From Agriotes lineatus (taxonomy: Eukaryota; Arthropoda; Insecta; Coleoptera; Elateridae), in the NCBI GenBank assembly GCA_940337035.1, contig CALNHX010002790.1:62001-126000 (forward strand): DNA of 64,000 nt. The letters are read 5' to 3'. This document shows positions 54,546-64,000 of the stretch, in pieces. The position numbers and the translations under genes are program-made. The notes below the pieces were generated by a model. The model worked only from the letters and a program-made list of their open reading frames with translations, had not been told where the DNA came from and made no database searches. Every line of letters starts with the position of its first letter. Position 1 is the stretch's first letter.

Positions 54546-55262
54546 GTTTTCAAACCGTCTAACCTCAACCTTTTAGCTGAAAAGCTGTGGCATTTCTCAG
54601 TCTAATTGTAACAACTTTGCCACGAATTATATTTGTCAGTGGGCACGAAAATGGCGGTTATTTAGATGACATATATATCTAAGCTTGCTATATTTACGGA
54701 CCATGGGTGTCGTATTGTGACATTTAATTAATATTTTGCATATCTTGTTGCAACGCTTTCTGGTGTATTTATAGTAGATTAGCAATAATTAAATTTTAGC
54801 CTCAAATAAAGGGGTACCTCTTATTGGATCCAGGTTCGATTTACACAAACCTTGACTGATTTAAAGAAAACCAAATAACAAATTATATTTATTCAACAAT
54901 ATGTACATAGCAAACCTTAATTGTAAAACTAAATCAATATATAAATTATTCCAAATCGTAGGCATAAAATAAAATTCAATTCGGTTCGGGTGTGATTAGG
55001 CCACCCAAATGGCGGTCCTGCTCGGCTCTCAACTGTTTGACAGGCGCTGGAACTTCTCAGGATGATGTGCAGAGGTTGGCAGTACTGCGAATGTAAACAA
55101 ATGTCAGTGCGAGTACATGGGCGGTGTGATGTTATCAGTTTCTTTAGTTAATGCAAGCACGATGTTATCAGTCACTTTATTTAATAAAAGCAAATAAATT
55201 TTCAAATACCACCTGGGTCGACTTTCTCTGGGGGAATTGACTATTATGCGGGAAGATTTACT

Positions 55263-55550
55263 GTGATGTCGTGTTCCGGGCTCCTGCTTGTAGCGGTGGC
55301 GAAGCTATGGGAGAGTTTCGAATTATTTACAATAATGCAGCCCGATCTTAGGTTCGTTTTGTCTTGGATGAATACATTAGGGAAGCTTCGGGAATGGGAA
55401 TTATTTAAAGCAGCACAGCCCGATCTCAGGTTTGCGCTATTTCAAATTAATAAATTGGAAACACTTCGGGACTTTAAATTATTTCAAATCGCGCAGCCCG
55501 ATCTCCGGTGGGCGCTATTTGAAACGAATAAGCTACGGGACTTTGAATGA
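55263..55550 (+). CDS. Tandem-repeat open frame, 95 codons (hypothetical)
   Basis: Starts MMSCSGLLLVAVAKLW, a short hydrophobic N-terminus, followed by degenerate repeats of the type LF-xx-A-QPDLR-xx-LF-xx-N-xL. DNA repeat units start at 55309, 55390, 55468 and 55537, so spacings are 81, 78 and 69 bp, all multiples of three, and the frame stays open until TGA in the fourth unit. No family is recognised. It could be a real small secreted or structural protein, or a minisatellite whose unit lengths keep frame by chance. Confidence 0.3.
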   Translation: MMSCSGLLLVAVAKLWESFELFTIMQPDLRFVLSWMNTLGKLREWELFKAAQPDLRFALFQINKLETLRDFKLFQIAQPDLRWALFETNKLRDFE

Positions 55551-55599
55551 TTTCCAAGTAGCGCAGCCCGATTGTGCCCCTTTTTTTATAACTTACCTT

Positions 55600-57022
55600 G
55601 GATGGCTCACACGTCTCCGACTAGCTCAATGTACGGTTTTTATTAGGGTTTAACCAATGTGGGCTTTTTAGTTCGCTTCACTTTCACATAAAGATAATAG
55701 TTCATTAATCAACAGAAATGGGCACCATAACTTTATTATAAAGTGTTAATTTTAAGATGTTTACAATAATTGGGTATTCTTTCTTACAATTCACTGATTA
55801 TATGTTATTTGTTAAGGTTTATGCCTTTTTAATTTTGACAAATGTTATGCAATTCTTTACTAATCCTAATTTACCCTGACAAGTTAGAATTTGTTCTAAT
55901 TAAACGTCTGCATTAATTAATCTATAAGTATCCAGGAGATTTCTTATACATATTTAACTAATAACCTCTGACTAGTAAGATGAAAATATAAAGAGCTCTC
56001 TATACCCTCGTATTTCTCATTCGAATTCCTTAATCACAATTAATGATCGGTGTTTAGTTTAGCTGATATCATTCCAGGGAGTATAAGAAAAATCCCGTAT
56101 GATCAAAAGCTTGTTATTTGACAAGTGATTGAAATACTAACTTGACAGCTGCAAACCAATTCAAGTCCCATTCAGGATCAACAATAGGTAAGTAACAATT
56201 CTTTTACTTTGAAACTAATCTGTTATCGATTATCATTAAGGCGTATGCCCTTATTTAACTATATTCAAGCTATGACGTTGGTCTAATTCTAATTAACAAT
56301 ATCTAATTCTTTCAGGATTAACATACGGTTAATGCAGAGAACCATTGAATTCGGACCTCTTCATCTTCCAATATCAACAGAGAAGAACCCCTCATCTAAC
56401 CAAAGAAATGGTCTTTGACTGGTGAGTGATTTTCTAACCTGTTAGCAGTTTCTAACTAAGTTCTCCTTATCAACTTGGAGCACATCAATACCCTCTTCCA
56501 TGGTGAAGATATAATCAACCAGGAGATGCGAACTAGTGAAAAAGCCTAAGAGCTGGTAGCTATCGAGGAGTCTCTAAGAGCTGAATAAAGGAAAACCCTC
56601 TATTATGATTTGTATGTATTAGCTTGTTAGTTACCTACCAGTTAAGTAATAACTGCCCTTTTCAGAAAGAAAATGTTTGTGTGATTTATCCTATCTGCCT
56701 GAAAAATTATTATGTTTTAATAATATGCTGGATTGAGTAAATAAAGCCTTACTATTGTCTGCGTGTATCCTTTTTAAGCTAGGACTTTTAATTTGCTTCG
56801 CTTCTACACAGAGAAGCGTCCTTTTGCTTTTTCAACCAAAAAGGAAGTAGCAAATTTTGTTATTTATTGTTTTTAATAATTTAACCATGAGCCTTCTATT
56901 ACGTCTGCTTTAGATTTATAAAAAGGGTAGGCAACCCCTTATACTGTTAATGCACTTTAAGTTGCCTATCTATTAAGTTTAACTAATACCGAACGGTACC
57001 ATTGTAGAAGCTAAGATATGTA
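55600..57022. other. Non-coding stretch; likely LTR of the adjacent gypsy plus splice-like signals
   Basis: No protein recognised. Minus-strand TGTAGCAGTACATATC starts at 57030 right after a polypurine tract, so at least the right part should be 3' LTR; its far end was not found. On the plus strand, ATAG|GTAAGTAAC (56187/56188), TTCTTTCAG|GAT (56315/56316) and CTG|GTGAGTGAT (56421/56422) outline a possible 106-nt internal exon, with AATAAAG at 56584. Confidence 0.3.
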
Positions 57023-57030
57023 CTGCTACA

Positions 57031-57045
57031 CTATCCCCCTTCTAG
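57031..57045 (-). other. Polypurine tract of gypsy element 2
   Basis: CTAGAAGGGGGATAG on the minus strand, immediately before TGTAGCAGTAC, a TG-starting LTR edge. It lies 0.7 kb downstream of the integrase stop (57741). The interval 57046-57740 holds no gene. Confidence 0.45.
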
Positions 57046-57740
57046 AAATAATAGTAATATTGAAATCTTCCCCTTTAGACAGTTGGCTAAAGTTATTATA
57101 AACCCCTTTTTTAATATTTGCTAATACATCTACTTTAAACAATCTTTCTTGATAACATTGACTACTCATTATCTATATACACTAATATCCTACCTTTTAA
57201 ACTAAGTTATGAACACTAACTCTTACCATTGAAATTATTTCAAGTTACTTTTCTTATCTTAATTGTCCATAAAGAAATCTAACGTATCTAGAATTCCATC
57301 ATTTATTTTCTTTCCAGATATGAAACATTTCTGCAAATTCTTTTTAAGAAAAGGAATTAGCTTTGGAGGCATAGTCCATTCTATAAAGCTACTTTTTATT
57401 TTGCCTGTTTTTCTGCAGAAGCAATTATTAACCTCTTGCATTTAACAGCTAATTATTAACTTTACACTTTGAGTAAAGTACTTTAATAAACAATTAAGGA
57501 CAGCACCTCATAGGACACTACCTAAAATTCAAGGTCTTCAGTCATGCTATGCTGAATTCTTTAAAATAATAAACCGCACCTCATAGGATACAGTTTCGCT
57601 GAGGAGTGCTATGCCACAACTCACTGACATCAAGTTAGAAAAGTCTTTTGGTTATACAACCTAATCCGTTTGAAATAATATCTTTGGCAATTAACAAACT
57701 ACTTATTTATATCTATTTATTTCTAAGCTTAAACGAAACT

Positions 57741-58658
57741 TCATAATTCTTCCTCTATCAAATCTGGTTGACTACTGGTTCCAGGTTTGATATCTTTTAC
57801 ATGCCAGATTCCTAAATTCCTACCGTCCAAATCTACTAACTTGTACGTGACAGAACCTGTGACTTCGGCTACTTTCGCTTTTATAAATTTCGGGGCCAAT
57901 TTTTTTGCAAAACCCTCTTTCGCATTTGAAAGTACTATGTTACGTTTCCAGACTATGTCACTTTTTTTGAAATGTAATGACCGTTTTCTCAAATTATAAT
58001 AATGCTTATTCCTTTCATATGCTTGATTAAGACATTGTATCACTTCACTATAAATAGGAGATAGTTGATTGACATCTTTAACTAACTGTTCGCTTGTTTC
58101 TAATGATATGTCCTCCTTCTTTAAATTTTCTAACTGACCATAATAATCACCGTGAGCAGGAACAGTTCGCCCAAAATTTAAAAAGGATGGATTATAGCCC
58201 GTAACTTCACTAACAGCGTTTCTTATGGCATGTGCTATCTTATAAATTTGAGCATCCCATATTCTATGATTTTTTTTTATATAAGAGCGTAAAGCTGTAG
58301 TAATGATGCTATTCGTTCGTTCTACTGGATTTACTTGCGGATGATAAGAAGCGTTATACCAAACTTTTTGTACTTTATATTTTTCTACTAACTTCTGAAA
58401 AAGTCCACCTATGAACTGAGGCCCATTATTACACATAATGATTTGAGGAACTCCAAACATTAAAAAGACATCATTTTCCAGAAACTTAATGATAGAAGAG
58501 GCAGTTGCTTTTCTAAGGGGTTGTACTTGCACAAACTTAGTAAACCAATCAGTTATTACTAGAATAGAAGTGTAACCTTTCGTTGATCTTGGTAAAGGAC
58601 CGATTAGATCTATTGAAATCAGCTGGAACGGATATTTAATTTTCTTTTGATTTCCCAT
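57741..58658 (-). pseudogene. Ty3/gypsy element 2: integrase core and C-terminus
   Basis: The core shows the first Asp in LISIDLIGPLPRSTKGY and the Glu in NPVERTNSII, but the second catalytic position reads MCNNGPQF, where the family has C/S-D-N-G-P-Q-F. Asp is thus replaced by Asn, which should abolish strand transfer. A chromatin-distal C-terminal domain with KLAPKFIKAKVAEVTGSVTY follows. The frame is continuous with 58719-60135 except for one TAA at 58719-58721, which separates the His pair from the Cys pair (KCDICQ) of the zinc domain. Confidence 0.88.
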
Positions 58659-58718
58659 TAACCCGGGACGAAGTTGAGAAGATGACTTACTAGCTTGACA
58701 TATATCACATTTTCTGAC

Positions 58719-60135
58719 TTACTTAGCGATATCTGCTTTCATCTTAGGCCAATAATATATTTCCGCTATTTTTCTAAAGGTCTTAAAAGATCCTAGGTGA
58801 CTTGAGGTAGGTTCATCATGAAATTGTTGTAATATATCTAACCTTTTAGCTTTAGGAACAACTATTTTCCATTCTATTAAATTAGACAAGATATCATGTT
58901 TATTGCAAATGTACTTATATAAAATGTTATCTTCCACTCTCCACAAGGGATAATTCTCTGGATGATCTTTAATTGTCCTAATCATACTTTTATACCACGG
59001 ACAGAAATCTGTTTCCTCTAACGTCATCATGCTGATATTAACAACAGGAATAGGATTTCGGGATAAAGCATCTGGAACAACATTGAATTTTCCTTTACGA
59101 TGTTCTATTTCAAAACTATATTGTGACATCCTAGCGGTCCAACGAGCTAATCTACCTGTAGGGGATTGTAACTTATGTAGCCATAAAAGAGCATGGTGAT
59201 CAGTAACAATTTTGAAGTGAGTAAGTTCAATATAGGGACGGTATTTTTCTATGCCAAATAAACATGCTAAACACTCCTTTTCAGTTACTGAATAATTCCG
59301 TTCTGCACTAGTCAAAGACCTACTGGCATATGCAATAACTTTTTCCTCTAACCCTTCACCTTGTAACAAAACGGCTCCTACACCAACATTACTAGCATCA
59401 CATTGTATAATAAACATTTTAGCATAATCTGGACTACTCAATATGGGAGAAGAAGTTAATAATTTCTTAAGCTCTTGGAAAGAAAGCTCTGCACGTTCAT
59501 TCCATTTAATCGATTTCTTTTTTTGATGACCTTTAATTAAATCTAACATAAGAGAAGCTAAGGTTGAAAAATTTGGAACGAATCTTCTATACCAGCTCGC
59601 CATTCCTAAAAATCTTTTTACTTCTGTGGAATTTTTTGGAGTAGGAAAAGAAACTATTGCTTCCACCTTAGACGGGTCTGTGCGTAAACCATCTATCAAG
59701 AAACCTAGATATGTCAATGAAGGTCTACAAAATTCACATTTTTCTATATTAATAGTAAGTCCTGCATTCTTCAATCTATTAAAAACCTGTTTTAACGTGT
59801 TTAAATGTTCCGTAAATGTTTTAGAAATAATTATGACATCATCCATATACACAAATACATTATTCAACTCCGGACCAAAAATATTATCCATTAATCTCTG
59901 TAAAGTTTGAGCACTGTTATTGAGACCGAAAGGGAGAACTTTAAATTCAAATAATCCTCTACCAGGAACTGTAAAAGCAGTCTTTTCACAACTATCTGAG
60001 GAAAGTGGTACTTGCCAAAATGCTTTCTGGAGATCGATTGAACTTAAAAACCGAGCATCTTGTAATCTATCAAGAATACCATTAACATAAGGTAAAGGAT
60101 ACGCATCTCTCTTAGTAACCTTATTCAACTGACGA
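58719..60135 (-). pseudogene. Ty3/gypsy element 2: RT, RNase H, integrase N-terminus
   Basis: Recognisable from DGRQLNKVTKRDAYPLPYVN (about 60130) through FLSSIDLQKAFWQVPL, KTAFTVPGRGLFEFKVLPFG, the catalytic VYMDDVII (near 59840), the RT connection FLGMASWYRRFVPNFS, RNase H (IQCDASNVGVGAVLLQGEG, VTEKECLACLFGIEKYRPY, KIVTDHHALLWL) to the integrase His pair (FHDEPTSSHLGSF). Gag, protease and the first RT motif are missing; sequence upstream of 60135 is hairpin repeat and SINE-like, so the open frame that continues to 60374 is not retroviral there. Confidence 0.9.
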
Positions 60136-60310
60136 CCATCAATTTGACATAGACTTACAGTGCCAACAACTTTAAAATTTAAAAATGTCAATAAATTACG
60201 TTTTAAAAAAACCAGGTTTGTAGTTTTAAATCTTCCTGCAACGTAAAAAAAATAGTATATGCAATTCGGAGAGACTGCTATTAGTGCTAATTTTGCTTCA
60301 GTGCTATGTG
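60136..60310 (-). repeat. Hairpin-repeat fragment truncating gypsy element 2
   Basis: TTTGACATAGACTTACAGTG, then AATGTCAATAAATTACGTTT and ATCTTCCTGCAACGTAAAAA, AATAGTATATGCAA and GCTTCAGTGC, in the order and orientation of copy 2 at 49178-49591. Its left edge is the exact end of RT homology. Confidence 0.75.
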
Positions 60311-60425
60311 GATTCAAATCCACTGCCGCTCCGAGAAAATTCTCGGCTACGGCCAGATTTGAACCCATGTCCACCTGGTTGCTAAGCAGACAACAAGACC
60401 ACTTAACCGCCGAGGTAGCGGGATT
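60311..60425 (-). repeat. tRNA-like SINE candidate
   Basis: The minus strand GCTACCTCGGCGGTTAAGTG is an A-box-like D arm; GTTGT-CTGCTTA-GCAAC forms a five-pair anticodon stem with loop anticodon GCT (Ser-like); GGGTTCAAATCTGG is a B-box-like T arm; and GTAGC pairs with the 5' GCTAC. The T stem is poor and the Ser long arm is absent. A CCGAGAA/TTCTCGG hairpin and a GTGGATTTGAATCCAC palindrome follow. Best read as a tRNA-derived SINE or pseudo-tRNA. Confidence 0.45.
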
Positions 60426-61270
60426 TTGATAATATAAGAAAGAAATTTAATGTATAAAATGCATGTTCTTACATCTGAAATAGGTATTCAATCCGTAACT
60501 TAAAGTAGGTACCTATGTGACACAAAAAATCCTCATAGGCAGACAGAAAAATTAAAAATGACTTGGATCGGGTCTTCTACTTTCACATCTACGTTGATAG
60601 CTGAGCGCGATATTCGCAGATGTTTCTCATCTTTTGTATTGAGCTGTTCACTGTAACGTAGTCACAATATTGTTGGCATATCATCTTGAACAACACGAGG
60701 TAGGATGTTACCCTTCTTTTTATACAACCACTAGACGGTAACCCTTTGAAGACGTAGGGTTCTTTTTATCGTTTCACAAATAACATAAACACCAGTTTTC
60801 AATAACAGTACATAAAGTTGGTTTATTTAGCAAGAATAAATTATCTTCAGTTATAAATGTGTTAAACACAAACTATTTCCAAAGAATAAGTACATAGATT
60901 ATTATTAAATGAAAAAAACTAATTTAAATTATCACTACTTACTATACATATTCAACCTGGAATGGCTTCTGGAACTGAAAGACAACCATAGTTGGCTTTT
61001 ATTTGCTTTTATACAGTTTTGGGTAATTAGAAAATTGCAAGATAAATTTTGAATTGCTTGTGCTATACTTTCCAAAATGCCTAGAGCCTCTGAATCTCCA
61101 ACTAATTACTTGCAATTTGACCTCTAAATTCTTACTTTCAACAGTTAGGTGACAAATAAGCACATTAGCGAAAACCCATTCCAGATTTCCACATTAACAA
61201 TACATTATATGAAAGTTCAATTAACCTACAATAGCTGCTGGCTATTACAAGGTGTCCTCCATCTACAACA
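60426..61270. other. No supported gene
   Basis: AT-rich on both strands without recognised domains or repeats. Confidence 0.5.
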
Positions 61271-61272
61271 TA

Positions 61273-61492
61273 ACGGGTGTTCATTAATTATTCCGGTCAA
61301 GTTTCCTTTGAAATATTTGTTGTATGATTTTCCGTCAGTTTTGACATAAACTGATGCAAAACCTAACCTGCAAACCTCGAATTTGACATAATTGTGAGCT
61401 CCTGTCATAATGACTTACAGTGCCACCAACATATTATTCATACACCAAATATTTCAAAGGCAACTTGACCGGAATAATTAATGAACACCCGT
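61273..61492. mobile_element. TA-flanked MITE (220 bp) enclosing a hairpin-repeat core
   Basis: Terminal inverted repeats of about 55 bp begin ACGGGTGTTCATTAATTATT with two mismatches; TA lies at 61271-61272 and 61493-61494. The central 100 bp (61328-61430: GTCAGTTTTGACATAAACTG to TGACTTACAGTGCCACC) belong to the hairpin family of 20201/49178, not to the MITE arms. Confidence 0.88.
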
Positions 61493-61494
61493 TA

Positions 61495-61830
61495 CAATAC
61501 CCCCTGTGTCATTTCATCACCAGATGGATCAGTCCTTCCATAAGGTAACACTTTCAACATGGACGATTTGGTGCTTTTCCTCATCAAATCACTTTCATCG
61601 AACAGTGAGGAAGGATATGTACATAGTTTATAGCCAAATATTTCTTTTAACTGTTCTTCCATCCTCACAATAGACTTTGTCACGGCTGCTAATGATTTGA
61701 CAGTGTATTTTCCTTTCCAACGGATTACACTGAATTTCATCCCTTCAGTCTCTTGTATTGCAGATACAATATCATGGGCCTCATCACAATTTGTTTTCGA
61801 GTCAGCCAAGATACCTGTGGAAAGGAAAGA
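61495..61830 (-). pseudogene. Transposon-protein fragment of uncertain family
   Basis: An open minus-strand stretch (from about 61809) reads ADSKTNCDEAHDIVSAIQET, then KSLAAVTKSIVRMEEQLKEI, then FGYKLCTYPSSLFDESDLMR and KSTKSSMLKVL. The block Y-x-L-x-x-YPxxLFDxxxxMRKxxKS recurs in proteins of multicopy insect elements I remember but cannot name. It ends at the MITE target TA, so the C-terminus was probably displaced by that insertion. Confidence 0.35.
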
Positions 61831-64000
61831 CAGCTGAGGATGTTTTGAAGAAGGATTGTGCTGTTGAAAGAAAGAAATGAAAAGCTATATGTTCCAAGCA
61901 TTTCGCTTCTGATTTGCATCACGTAACTCTACATTTTGTTCTGAGCAATCCGAATCAACAGATGCAAATCTCTCAATTGCTTCGACAATCCTTGAGCTTG
62001 TAACGTTCTGCCCTTCTGCTCATAAGGGGCTAATGAATTTAATAAATTACCTTCGGGTAGCTTTCTCAGTCGAAGTTAATTTGGTTCAGTCAGATATACA
62101 CTTTGAGATCAACAAACAAACACCAGGATAATTTTAGACAGTTTAATTATATTGTAATGTATTTAAAAACATGGGTATTATTCATTAGAACAAGATAAAA
62201 TGTATTTTACAATAAATTCATTCTTCTTGGGCCGTCTTGCTACGAAAAGCCTGGCTTCTACGCAACCCGTCGTAAAGCGGTGTGTTCGGGACCCTGTTGC
62301 TTGTATCCTGGAAATTTCGAACGCGACGCCACTGGAGCCGTTGGATGAAATGCGGATCTGGTTCCAATGCTGCCAACCGCTACGTTCGAAACTCGGTCAG
62401 AAATGTCAAAATACACGTGCAACTGCGAACTGAAGTTTAATTCTATTATGTCATGTTTTATAACTTACGACACCGGGATAGTGCTGCAAATCCAGGTGAT
62501 TCGGCGGTGTGTTTGTGCGGGATGCGACGGAATGGGAAGCCAACGACGATTTTCCACCTGGAACCCTGCATCGTATCTTCAGCACACGACAGGTTAAGAT
62601 CGTTGCGGCGGTCGCTCTCCGGAGATGCTATGGGAAGTTGTTTGAAACGGTGAGTAAAACTCTGAAGTCAACAAATATTAAAAGCAAACTTAAAGGGGCC
62701 TTTGAAGTTGGCTACTTGCTGTGCCGTGATAACGTGAAATTTGATACGGTCGGGTCGGGAAAATTTACGCTGTTTTGGCTGATGTAATTATTACGAAATA
62801 GACATATGAAACGGCCTGGTTAATAAACCCTCGTCTCGAATACGTCCTCCAGGAAATTTGTTACAATTATATGCCAACGGAATTTGGGCTAAAAGTCTAC
62901 GTTGAGTCCAGGTTATAACAGGCATTGGTTTAATCAGCGAAACGGTTCCCCATTGGAGAGCATCGCCTCAGATAGCTAATCCTTCAGGAATGAATTTATT
63001 TAAGTGTTAGCTAGGAACACGGCCTGCAGTATTGGAGTCGCCGGTTCAACTTTAGCTACAGGAAATACTAAGAATATCAGATTCCAAAGTATAAAGGGAC
63101 AATTCTCCTTAAACGGTCGGACAGGATTAGGATTCAGGATAACGGGAACGGGGAGTTATCCGGGAGAAATCTCGGGAATGAATGAATCTAATGAATGCTT
63201 ATGAATCTCCTGTGGAAAGGTCGTGAAGCCGCTTTGATAGGCCCCTCTTCGTGCTTCGTGCATCTAGCAACCACTTCGGGCATTCTAAGTGGGGGATCAG
63301 AGCATACGTGGAGCGGGGATCTCTCGATGACGTACTTGGCCGCGCGGACCAAAAAATTCAAACTCGTAATGTAACGTAGAAATCGCTAGGGGAGAACGCG
63401 CGAATTGATTTTAATCCAGAAAAACGCGTTCCCGCTGGTCGAAACGTTGCACATGATCCTCCTCTCGGGAAAATGACCATTGGCGGAGAAGACGCCGTGA
63501 AGATACCTGGAGATCTCGACACAGAAAACATTTGTATCTTTCAGTATACATTCTGGGAATATTTAGTGACGTGAAAGTATTCAGGTTTCAGGGCAATTCA
63601 CTTTCACACAACTTTTTAACTGGGGAGAAATCGCATAGACCGCGGAGACCGACGGACAATTTCCAGGAAACAGGTGCACAGGATTAAACTTACAGGCACT
63701 GGTAAAGAAAACAACGACTTCCTTTCCACATTCTCTTCTTCAAGCTTCGATAAATCTACAATCTCCAGCTATTATCCGGGTTTACCGTAGCTATGAGTAC
63801 GCTTCAGAAGGAAAAATTCAGTATTATCAATCACACTTTAAAATCAATCGCATTTTAAAATCGATCGCTCTGTTACAGGTGCACTCATCTGGAATACTCT
63901 CTAACGCTTATCTGGATTAAGCGAAGAGCTTCATACTCACGGAGCGGATACACAGTTGCATTCATTCTGGAATCGCACTGTTACAAATGCATTCATCTGG
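61831..64000. other. GC-richer, CpG-containing stretch without recognised gene
   Basis: From about 62220 the composition rises and CpG is frequent, unlike most of the window. Open frames at 62200-62433 and 62509-62787 show no known motif. Near the end, CTGTTACA followed by TGCA and TCATCTGG occurs at about 63870 and 63978, a direct repeat about 108 bp apart that runs off the window. It may be the leader or LTR of an element lying mostly outside. Confidence 0.35.

Noticed and set aside
57259..57445. Two 60-codon frames on opposite strands
   Set aside because: They are antisense to each other, lack motifs and lie in the 3' untranslated part of gypsy element 2.
60136..60374. Extra N-terminal residues of the gypsy element 2 RT frame
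   Set aside because: RT homology begins near 60135; the upstream codons are hairpin-repeat and SINE sequence that happens to stay open.
60311..60425. A functional tRNA-Ser gene
   Set aside because: The T stem is poorly paired, the long variable arm of tRNA-Ser is missing, and the sequence sits among nested repeats.

Overview
The window looks like a repeat-dense stretch of an insect chromosome. It is strongly AT-rich and carries Tc1, mariner, pogo/Tigger-like, IS630-like and hAT DNA transposons, BEL/Pao, Ty3/gypsy and errantivirus (gypsy-type, with env) LTR elements, and several LINE lineages. A beetle seems plausible from the mix, but that is a guess. No host gene is demonstrated; the best candidates are one short splice-donor exon (17264-17317) and a broken C2H2 zinc-finger array (44541-46090).

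Layout. 0.2-3.8 kb: minus-strand Ty3/gypsy remains, with a decayed gag, zinc knuckles, a small integrase fragment and a well-preserved integrase. 4.07-5.4 kb: two plus-strand transposase relics (mariner, then IS630-like). 5.4-10.4 kb: a 3.87-kb hAT with an 8-bp target duplication, and a diverged direct duplication. 11.1-15.1 kb: two minus-strand LINEs head to tail, the second split by a 1.5-kb hAT of the same family. 16.3-17.3 kb: a third hAT, then the candidate exon. 18-21.3 kb: a LINE tail with target duplication, a Tigger-like MITE, a TA-flanked palindromic MITE and a dense cluster of large inverted repeats. 24.4-26 kb: a near-complete Tc1 with one premature stop. 26.9-28.86 kb: two more transposase relics. 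28.86-36.26 kb: a complete BEL/Pao element with an uninterrupted 1,759-codon gag-pol frame. 36.3-39.8 kb: a LINE interrupted by a repeat that itself holds a fourth hAT. 40.2-43.2 kb: a TA-flanked element rich in AAGCTTGC motifs. 44.5-47.3 kb: zinc fingers, then a retroelement ORF1-like stretch. 47.45-54.13 kb: an errantivirus with two LTRs and a 4-bp target duplication, but large coding deletions and an env interrupted by a palindrome-bearing repeat. 57-60.1 kb: a Ty3/gypsy pol truncated by the same repeat family. 60.1-64 kb: a tRNA-like SINE candidate, a TA-flanked MITE, a TE-protein fragment and a GC-richer tail without a recognisable gene.

The elements form an insertion stratigraphy rather than a cooperating gene set. 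Target duplications and reading frames that resume across insertions give relative ages. The observation most worth pursuing is an interspersed family of roughly 0.4-kb units carrying large hairpins. Copies or pieces lie at 20.2, 49.2, 54.3, 60.1 and 61.3 kb, and one lies inside the errantivirus env. The BEL element may still be competent, since frame, LTRs, primer site and catalytic motifs are all present.
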